In this document: piece after piece, positions 56,680 through 64,000 of the stretch
How the letters are laid out: each line of letters opens with the position of its first letter
Numbering within the stretch: the first letter of the stretch is position 1
NCBI GenBank assembly: GCA_051453625.1
Contig: JBOZIK010000001.1
Span: forward strand, 271,671,809-271,735,808
Origin: Welwitschia mirabilis
Lineage: Eukaryota; Gnetophyta; Gnetopsida; Welwitschiales
DNA: 64,000 nucleotides
Direction of reading: 5' to 3'
The notes under the pieces: model-generated
Database searches by the model: none
Seen by the model: the letters and a program-made list of their open reading frames with translations, nothing else
What the model was told of the DNA's origin: nothing
Made by a program: the position numbers and the translations under genes

Positions 56680-58086
56680 CGGGTTCTCCCCTTAACTCAT
56701 TCAACTTTGAAGACAATTAAATTTAAACAAGTTTTATAAATATTAAAAATCAGGAGAAATTTACATAAAAATAAGCTTCTTTGTATTACTCAAAAATTTT
56801 ATTATATGTGAAAGTTATATTTTGATCAATTTTCAATATAAAGAAGTGAAAGATGTTACAAATTTTACTCCCCATTTTTGACGAAATCAAGAACGGGGAG
56901 GATATAAAAATATTGGAGGAAATAAAAAGTCATATAAAGACTCAGTCAGACTCTAAAGATTTATAAGACTGAGCACCCTCAAATTGAGATGTATTAACAA
57001 CTAGATTCCCACTGTTAATCAAGGCCTCTTTGATGTGATGAGTCCTCGAATCGATATGATGCAAAAGATGGCAGGTTTCTGAGGTCTAAGAGGCCTTAAT
57101 CTTAGGCCTAGAACGAGTGATAATTTCTTCAAAAATGTGCATTCTTAAAAGCATGCCATAATCTATAGGCCCCATAGGCTTCTAAATTTCTTGCCTAGCG
57201 AGATGATAAATGTTAAAGTGGCGACAAATTCAAGTTATGAGGAAAGAATAAGGCAGGGCATGTCATTTGTACAGCTGAAGATGGTTGACTATATATTTAA
57301 GCATGATTGTAGGGGTATCTAAGTCTCTTCTTTAGTCTAGCACATACATGAGATAGACCCAATAGTTTAAGAGCTTATCCCTATATTTAGCAACTTAGAG
57401 GAAGTTATATGACATGACCAGGTGTAGATGATGAAATCTTGAAAGAAGTTAGGAAGCTTTGAGGGTCTTCTTCTAGGTAATATATGTGCCAAACACATGG
57501 TGAGTTGCTGAATCCTTCTCTTCAAAAGACTCTATCATGGGCTAGTACTCTCCCTAGTTTCCTCTTCGAAACCAGTAAGAAAAGCTATAAGATCTATAGT
57601 AATGTGTATTTCTTGGCTAAAAACGGAAGTAATAAAAGTAGATTGAGATGCATCATACCTGACATTTGAGTAGAATAACCTAATANNNNNNNNNNATGCC
57701 AAAAACATGAATAAAATAACCCTAGTTTACTTCTTTTAATAGAGTCTAGACCTCCTTGAGGCTAAAAAATTACATGGATTCACAAGTTCTCTCTAATACA
57801 ATGGGACTTATGTCAAAATACTTCTCATAGTGTCTCAACTGCTTAGTGCTTATCCTGGAGAACACATAACTAGGAGGTTTGACTACAGCTTCCTTTTTTC
57901 TCTTCCTAAATCCCTCTCTTGGTTGAGAAGAAGACATTTTAATCCCAGATCTGAGAAAAAGCATGTGAAAAAAGTGGAAGAGGGTTCCCCAAAAGCTCCG
58001 AAAATGACAAAAAAAAGTAACAAATGAATGAGACAAGAGAAAGGGTAAGTGGATTTTAAAAATCCACGGTGCACCACGTTAAACAT
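56680..58086 (-). pseudogene. Post-pol open reading frame of the SIRE-like element (env-like position)
   Basis: On the minus strand a frame from about 57,940 gives MSSSQPREGFRKRKKEAVVK, PPSYVFSRISTKQLRHYEKY, FDISPIVLERTCE. Further text, broken by stops and a 10-N gap (57,686-57,695), includes ITIDLIAFLTGFEEET, LHHLVMSYNF, TIMLKYIVNHLQLYK, GPIDYGMLLRMHIFEEIITR and SRPKIKAS. This order resembles the long plant transposon protein domain found downstream of pol in SIRE-type elements (the region called env-like), with a low-complexity basic start, a helical body, and a YGMLLTxIF motif. No transmembrane segment was seen, so an envelope role is doubtful. Confidence 0.6.
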
Positions 58087-58540
58087 GGGCGAGTAATTAG
58101 AAGATTGGTTGACCCCTATAAAATTTTAAAAACCTAATTGTAAGTTGGCAGTCAACCTAAAGAATTTGGTGGTTAACCCTGCGAGAGGAAAATTTTACAA
58201 ATAAAATCCAAATAAAACTCAGTTGATCTATAAGAAATGAGATATCAACTTGATGTAACTAAAAAAATCATGAGAATGAGGTAGACCAAAGTGAATTGTT
58301 TAGTCAACCTAGTTTCTATAGGATTTTACAGGAAAAACTAGGACTCAACTGGTCAATCCAACTTAAAGTATGATCAACCCAATAAGTGGAAACTCTAATA
58401 GTTAAGAAGTTTAAGAGAAAAGCGGTTACCCTAATGATAAAAGAGGTCAACCAAGGTTTAAATATATATGAAAAGTAAAGATTTGAATCCCCTTACTAAA
58501 ACTTATTATTAAGATGAGGATGGGTGAGGAAATTCCTTTT
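58087..58540 (-). other. No gene recognised between post-pol frame and RNase H
   Basis: AT-rich spacer of the SIRE-like element with GGTCAACC and GGTTGACC-like repeats (58,100-58,460), related in wording to the repeated motif of its LTRs. Confidence 0.45.
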
Positions 58541-58880
58541 CAGACTTGATACCTAGAAAATAGCAGAAGGTTGAAAATCGATCTGAAGATAACCGTTTTA
58601 TAAAAATATCAGCCAATTAATCTTCTATGCAAATATATTCTAAATATATTATTTTTTCTACTAATTTATGAATAAAGTGGTACCTAATATTAATGTATTT
58701 GATGTGAGTATGCTGAAATGGATTGTGAGCTATTTGAATGATGCTTGAGTTATCACAAAGAATTGGAACTTCTATAATATTTAGCCTATAGTCCTTTAAG
58801 GTCTTTCATCTAGGTTGTGAGATAAGTTCTAAACAAAAAGCATCAACCACTTATGCTCTTATGATCATCTTTGCATCTAG
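58541..58880 (-). pseudogene. RNase H C-terminal part of the SIRE-like element
   Basis: Minus-strand text CDNSSIIQIAHNPFQHTHIK, YIxIRYHFIHxxVEKIIYLE, YICIEDxLADIFIKRLSSDR follows copia RNase H (family: CDNTSAIxLSKNPVxHSRTK, HIEIRYHFIRD, TEDQLADILTKPL). Stops replace several glutamines. Confidence 0.8.
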
Positions 58881-59900
58881 CCTAATCCACATTGCTATAT
58901 CCTGTTAATATTAAAGTATTATCATTTGAAAACCATAAACTAAAATTTAGAGTACCTTTTACATAGCAAAGTAATCTCTTTGCAACTATAAGATGTGATT
59001 TAAACCAATACTAAAGGCTATATCTAGGTGACTATCCATTAGATATAATAGACTTCTAATAATACTATGATATACTTTTTGATCCATATTCTTACCATGT
59101 TCATCTAAAGAAATTTAACATTTGTTGCCATTGGAGAGTCCATACACTTTGCATTTTCTAGTTTAAACTTTTTAATCAAATCTAAGGAGTATTTCTTTTT
59201 ATTGATAAAGATTCCTTATTTGCGTTTCTGAATTTGTAAATCCAAAAACATATTTACAAGTCTAACCATGCTTATTTCAAATTTAGAGCTCATAAATTTT
59301 GCAAAATCATTTAACAAGCTTTCATTTATTAATCTAAAAATAATATCATTAACATAGATTTGAACTAGATTAAGTTATTATTCAATATCTTTTGAAACAA
59401 CGTTCTATCAATGGATCCTTTAGAAAAACCATGTTAAAGCAAGAATGATAACAGCTTCTCATACTAAGCTCTGGGAGCTTGTTTTAATCCATACAAGGCT
59501 TTGTTAAATTTATAGACATATTCAGGATTGTAAGGATTAGAAAAACCTTAAGGTTGCTTAACATAAATTTCTTTTTCAATATTTCTATTAAGAAAAGAAC
59601 TTTTTACATCCATTAGAAAGACTTTCATTTTCTTGAAATAGGTAAAAGCTAGAAACATCCTAATTGACTCCAATTTAGTAACTAAAGCAAATGTGTCTCC
59701 ACAATCTACTCCTTCTATTTGGGAATATCCTTGAGCCACTAATCTAGCTTTTTTCTTTGTAATTTCATTATTCTCATTAACTTTGTTTTTAAAAATCCAC
59801 TTTGTACTTATGACATTTTTCCTTGTTAGTTTTGAAACAAGTGTCTAAACCTTATTTCTAGTAAATTGATCAAGTTTCTCTTTCATTACATTGATTTAAC
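58881..59900 (-). pseudogene. Reverse transcriptase of the SIRE-like element
   Basis: The open part at 59,548-59,739 reads MAQGYSQIEGVDCGDTFALV, TKLESIRMFLAFTYFKKMKV and FLMDVKSSFLNRNIEKEIYV, followed by KQP, the copia motif (family: VAQGYxQxEGIDFxETFAPV, MDVKSAFLNG). The first catalytic Asp in MDVKSSFLN is kept. Downstream text to 58,881 is recognisable only in pieces; the YVDD box could not be confirmed. Confidence 0.85.
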
Positions 59901-60299
59901 TTGGATCAGATTTAGTCTTTTCAAAATATTTAGATTTGATTTGAGATAAAAGAGAGATATGAACACTAAAGTTCTTAAGATAATTTCTAGTAATGATACC
60001 TTACTGGACATTTCCAATGATAGAATTCAAAAGATGATCCTTGAATTCCTTAATTTTTGGAGTTGCTATATCTTTTGATTTTTCATTCATTCAATTAATA
60101 GGGCATGAGGGAAAAGGATCTTCATCAAGGTCAATAGATTTTGAAGAATCTGAGATATCATGCATTTTTACATTAATTGATTCTTCCATATGAAAGGTTC
60201 TTTTGTTAAAAACGTTATATGCTCTATTGGATTGAGGGTATCCTAAAAAGATTCCTTCATCTGATTTAGCATCAAATTTAGCTAATTCTTCTCTATCAC

Positions 60300-60960
60300 T
60301 TAGAATGAAGAATTTCCTTCCAAAAGTTTTAAAATAGGATATATTTGGTTTTTTATCTTTTCAAAGTTCATAAAGATTTTTAGATGTTCCTAGCCTCAAA
60401 TAAACTCTGTTAGATATATAACATGCCATGTTCACAGCTTTAGCCTATCTAGTAAGGTTTGATTTTTTCTTTCAGCTATTCCATTTTGTTGAGGGGCTTT
60501 AGGGGCTGAAAATTCATGGCTAATTCTATTTTAATTACAATAAATTTTGAATCTTTCATTTTCAAACTCTTTGTCATGATCACTTTATATTTTCTTTATT
60601 ACATACGCCATTTCCATTTGAAGCTTTTTGTAAATTTTAATAAAGTTTTCATATACATCGAATTTTGCATGAAGAAAAGCTATCCACAAAAATCTAGAGA
60701 AATTATCAACCATAACTAGAAAGTATCTTTTTTCAAATAGACTCATAGGTTGGATAGGCCTAACTAAATTCATACAAATGAAGTCTAAGTATTTACAAGT
60801 TGTGATATCGCTGACCCTTTTGTGAGATGTTTTAGTTTGTTTTCCCTTTTGCCAAGGCCACATAGCCCTTTGTTAGAAAAAGAGATTTTAGGGAGATCCC
60901 TAACTATCTCATCATGATATAATTTTTTCAAAGATTCAAAGCAAATATGACCTAAATGAT
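60300..60960 (-). pseudogene. Integrase of the SIRE-like element
   Basis: Text begins with the zinc-binding part (HHLGHICFESLKKLYHDEIV, DLPKISF, then CG-like LCGLGKRE) and the core KQTKTSHKRVSDITTCKYLD, FICMNLVRPIQPMSLFEKRY and FLVMVDNFSRFLWIAFLHAK. In the family the first catalytic residue is in LHMDLxGP; here it is MNL, Asp to Asn by G-to-A. Further on PKAPQQNGIAERKN, the catalytic-Glu motif (family: TPQQNGVVERKN), is readable. Confidence 0.9.
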
Positions 60961-61345
60961 GATTTTAAATAATGTCATCTTGAGTATGATATGATAAACA
61001 TGTAGAGTTATTTGATTGATTTACACAATACACATTTTCATGTCTATTTTCTACAAGTAGAGGTTGATCAATTTTTTTGTGTTTCACAATACATGTGTTT
61101 TTATCAAAAAATACTTTATGACCCTTATCATAAATCTGACTAATACTTAATAAATTATGCTTCAAACCATTGACAAATAAAATATTATGAATATTTGGTA
61201 AATTACCTTCATCGATGCTTCCAATTCCTTTAATTTGAGTTTTTCCATTATCTTTGAAAATAACTTTTCCTCCATTGTATTTCTTAAAGCTAATAAAGTT
61301 TGATTTGTTACCTATCATATGTCTCAATAATCCACTATCTAGATA
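60961..61345 (-). pseudogene. Protease and pre-integrase region of the SIRE-like element
   Basis: YLDSGLLRHMIGNKSNFISF, KKYNGGKVIFKDNGKTQIKG, IGSIDEGNLPNIHNILFVNG, LKHNLLSISQIYDKGHKVFF, DKNTCIVKH is a long, nearly intact copia protease and pre-integrase stretch. The catalytic Asp (GAT, 61,337-61,339 on the minus strand) of DSG is intact; the usual DSGCSRHMTG reads DSGLLRHMIG. 120 codons are open from 61,327. Confidence 0.92.
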
Positions 61346-62700
61346 CTAACATGAATGATTAGTTACTTTTAAAGTCATTTGAATCAATAGGCTTTTAGTT
61401 ATGGACTTAGGAATCCACCTCAAACACTTATTTCTATTTGTAATAAGATGAGATTTTTTGGTAAACGTAAACTTAGATCCTAAAAGGGAGTACAGAGACC
61501 AACTTTTTCTAAAGACACAATCAATCTTAGAGTGACCCTTTTTGTTGTAATAATGACAAGTAATATTAGCTAAAGAATTCTTGGAATCTACCTTAGAGAA
61601 GGGTTTGAAATGATAGAAGTGATAATAATTGAAAGAGCTAGAGAATGATTTTCTAGAGGCTTGATCCTTTATTCTATAAGAAGTTGATGCAAGGCTATTT
61701 TTTAGGTTATTAACTTTCTTTTTCCTAATCTCAAGCTTATGTAGAAGGAGCTTGTTTTTTTTTCTAAGTTGGTTTAATCTATGAGTTAGATTTTGGCATT
61801 TCAAATATATTTCCAATTCAATATCATTAAGTGAATCTTCACTAATGATGGAATCAATGTGAGAAGTAGAACATACCTTTTTGTCAATGATAGCCATAAG
61901 AGAGATATCACCACATTCTAAATTTGAGTTTTGTTCACTTTTAATTTTATCAATAGGACTTTCTTTCCCTTTTGTTTTTTCATCCTTTCTGTTTTTTTGG
62001 TAGATGTTTAAAGTATGACCAAAACCTTTGTAGGAATAGAATTTAATATCATGAAATCCTTCATCTTTCCTTCTTGGTGGTCTCCTAGACTAACCTTTAC
62101 CTTGCTATCTCTGTATGAAGTGTTTGAATCTTCTGGCTAAGAGGGCTACTTTATCAAAGCTTTTTAATTCTAGGTCAGACCCATCTTTGATATTAAGAAC
62201 TTCATGTGTGGAAGATAGTGCCATACTCTTATTGTTATACTTTTCAAATTTTAGCTCAAAAGTGTGAAGGTTCCCTTGGAGTTCATCTAGTTTCATGATG
62301 TTTAGATCCTTGCTTTCCTCTGTAGTGGTTACTTTTGATTCGAACATTTTTGGCAGAGATCTCAAGGCTTTCCAAATCACTCTTAATTCTTCAATTATTT
62401 CACCTAATCCACACATAGAGTTTAGAGTATATGTTAGTTTTGCGAAGAAATCATTTATACCTTCATTATCTTCCATCTTTAGGTCTTTAAACTGAGTGAT
62501 CAGTATTTGAATCTTAGCCTACTTTACTAGATTTATTCCTTCATAAGCAGTTTCCAAGATATCCCATGCTTCTTCAGCAATGGTGAAGTTCACTACTCTT
62601 TTAAAATCATCTGGATCTATAGCACATAAGATATCATTTAGGACTTTGAAGTTGCAAGTTATGGTTTATTTCTCATCTGGTGTCCATTTGTCCTTGCTTT
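61346..62700 (-). pseudogene. Gag of the SIRE-like element
   Basis: An open frame at 62,105-62,476 gives EDNEGINDFFAKLTYTLNSM, CGLGEIIEELRVIWKALRSL, PKMFESKVTTTEESKDLNIM and KLDELQGNLHTFELKFEKYN, the UBN2-type copia gag core (family: RSLPERFxxKVTAIEESKDL, ELxGSLxTYE). After a frameshift, 61,346-61,897 has a coiled-coil-like CQNLTHRLNQLRKKNKLLLH and a zinc knuckle NITCHYYNKKGHSKIDC (about 61,510-61,560), whose second cysteine is Tyr. The N terminus at 62,500-62,700 is decayed but readable (DILCAIDPDDFKRVVNFTIA-like). Confidence 0.9.
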
Positions 62701-62937
62701 TTGGAATTGTCAACTTTGTAAGTGATCCTACACAGTAGGAGAACAATACCCATTTATAATAGACTCTCAGAATTCCAGGTTAATGGATTGAATAAAGACT
62801 CTCATCTTTGCTTTTTAGTAACCATAATTTATTCCATCGAAGAAGGAAGGTATTATGATAGAATTTCCTTTAATGGGTTGACTCATTTTCTAGGGATGAG
62901 TGAAGCAGAGATCTATTAGGATCTGCTGCTCAACCTC

Positions 62938-62950
62938 GCTCTAATACCAA
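62938..62950 (-). other. Primer-binding site of the SIRE-like element
   Basis: Minus-strand TTGGTATTAGAGC, the initiator tRNA-Met site TGGTATCAGAGC with one C-to-T. Confidence 0.85.
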
Positions 62951-62951
62951 T

Positions 62952-64000
62952 TGATAGTATAGGATTGACCCTAGAGAGGGGTAAATAGGACTTTAAAGTC
63001 TTATTTCCTTGTTGTTCACGACCTACAAAAACAACAAATATAAAGAAATACTAAAACAAGGTATTTAATGGTGGATAGGCACCACCTTTTAGCTTTGTAG
63101 ATTCCTTGTCTTAGCTAGCATATATTTGCTCATAAGAATGGTTTTCAGGCTCACCAAATTACCTTTCACAACCAATGAGGATTTTAAGGCTTATCCTCAA
63201 CTACGAATGAATGGTAAAAAGTAGGATGCCCTAATGCATAAATGTTTTCTCTAAGATACAACAATCTCTTTCTCAAGAAAGTACAATGATGCAAGTACAA
63301 TAGAAATCTGAACTTGAAGATTATTCAGATGTGGTAGAATAAAGTATAACAGTCCTTATTTAATATTAGATTTTACAATTCAGCATCTTGTTCTCTATTG
63401 AATAGAGAAGAGCTCTTATACTGAAGATATACTAAGTAACCATTTTCATAGGAAGAAGGGAACCATTGTGCTTTTTAAGGAACTGTTATGCTTTTCCTAA
63501 TGAATCATTGTATTTATAATGATTATATTTCTTCCTCATACGGTTGACCTTACGTGAGACTCGGTTGCTCGCTCATGCAGTCGCCCTTATCCCCATCATT
63601 TGGTCGCCCTTGCTTGCCGAAGATTCTTAGTGTAGAACAAATGCAAATCCGGTTGCCCTTATGAAAAGAATTGATCGCCCTTAATTAGGTCGCCCTAACC
63701 ATTTTTACCTGGTTGACCTTCTAAGAGGAGATTCTGGGTAGAATGCAGTTGCCTGATACCTTTTTATTCAGTCAACCTGAAATCACCAGATTCATGTTCT
63801 ACTAATTATCATACAGTCACCCATCATATTCTTATCAGTCGCTTGTACTACTATTCGTACTGCATCTGATGCAATCACCCATATGAATACCATCAGTCGC
63901 TCAGATTTGATCTTACTACATGTGTTGTGGTCACCTATAGGAATGTCATCGATTGCCCGTCCTGCTATCAGATTGGATCTAACTAAGTGGAATGCAGGCG
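62952..64000 (-). repeat. 5' LTR of the SIRE-like element, cut by the window edge
   Basis: From its 3' end ...CTATACTATCA at 62,952 it runs off the window; about 250 bp are missing judging from the 3' LTR. It keeps more CpG-containing copies of the GTCGCCC motif than the 3' LTR, where many read GTCACCC. Confidence 0.9.

Larger units (their letters stand above)
55339..64000 (-). mobile_element. Ty1/copia element of SIRE/Maximus type, nearly complete
   Basis: Direct LTRs at 55,339-56,634 and 62,952 to beyond 64,000 bracket a 6.3-kb interior on the minus strand with, in copia order, primer-binding site, gag, protease, integrase, reverse transcriptase, RNase H, then an extra open reading frame and a polypurine tract. 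The extra frame after pol and the gag and protease wording suggest the SIRE/Maximus lineage. It sits in the reverse transcriptase of a chromovirus. All frames are broken by stops. Confidence 0.9.

Noticed and set aside
57484-57669. Plus-strand frame MCQTHGELLNPSLQKTL
   Set aside because: Antisense to the decayed post-pol frame of the SIRE-like element, which has better support.
1-64000. tRNA, rRNA or snRNA genes
   Set aside because: No cloverleaf with A and B boxes or rRNA core was recognised by eye; the tRNA-like matches are retroelement primer-binding sites. A tRNAscan-type search would be needed to exclude decayed copies.

Overview
This is a repeat-dense, very AT-rich stretch of a nuclear plant genome, most likely a flowering plant: every recognisable element belongs to a plant transposon lineage, and the host-derived fragments (dirigent protein, glycine-rich membrane-type protein, leucine-rich repeat protein) are plant families. 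The species cannot be told from the sequence. No intact host gene is visible. Almost all coding remnants carry stops explained by C-to-T or G-to-A change (CAA/CAG to TAA/TAG, Asp to Asn, Cys to Tyr), the pattern expected of old, methylated, silenced DNA. N runs, many of exactly 100, mark scaffold gaps; at three of them the same sequence stands on both sides, so part of the apparent repetition is an assembly artefact.

Layout. (1) 1-17,972: an Athila-like Ty3/gypsy element on the minus strand (copy A1), running from integrase at the left edge to its 5' LTR at 16,883-17,972. Its gag is split by a 12-kb CACTA-like DNA transposon (3,506-15,484) with degenerate terminal inverted repeats, subterminal repeats, a 3-bp target duplication and several apparently captured gene fragments. 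(2) 17,973-43,515: a second Athila-like family (B) on the minus strand, inferred from two LTR copies (17,973-18,964 and about 42,387-43,515), a primer-binding site at 42,369-42,386 and gag remnants. Inside it lie a non-autonomous copia-type LTR element (21,232 to at least 24,721) carrying a dirigent-protein pseudogene and no visible pol, and a complete chromovirus on the plus strand (24,727-37,620) with 4.3-kb LTRs and a perfect CTTAA target duplication. (3) 43,516 to about 48,780: a second copy of family A (A2) on the plus strand, apparently inserted into the B LTR. (4) About 48,790-55,338: a minus-strand chromovirus remnant with a candidate LTR of about 4.6 kb holding a 0.69-kb tandem duplication. 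(5) 55,339-64,000: a minus-strand copia element of SIRE/Maximus type with both LTRs (the 5' one cut by the window edge), gag-pol and a decayed extra open reading frame after pol; it is inserted in the reverse transcriptase of the chromovirus.

The region therefore reads as a history of nested insertions: family A into family B LTRs, CACTA into family A gag, chromovirus and dirigent-carrying element into B, SIRE-like element into a second chromovirus. Domain calls come from reading decayed translations by eye; coordinates of domains (not of LTR and repeat ends) are approximate to some tens of bases.
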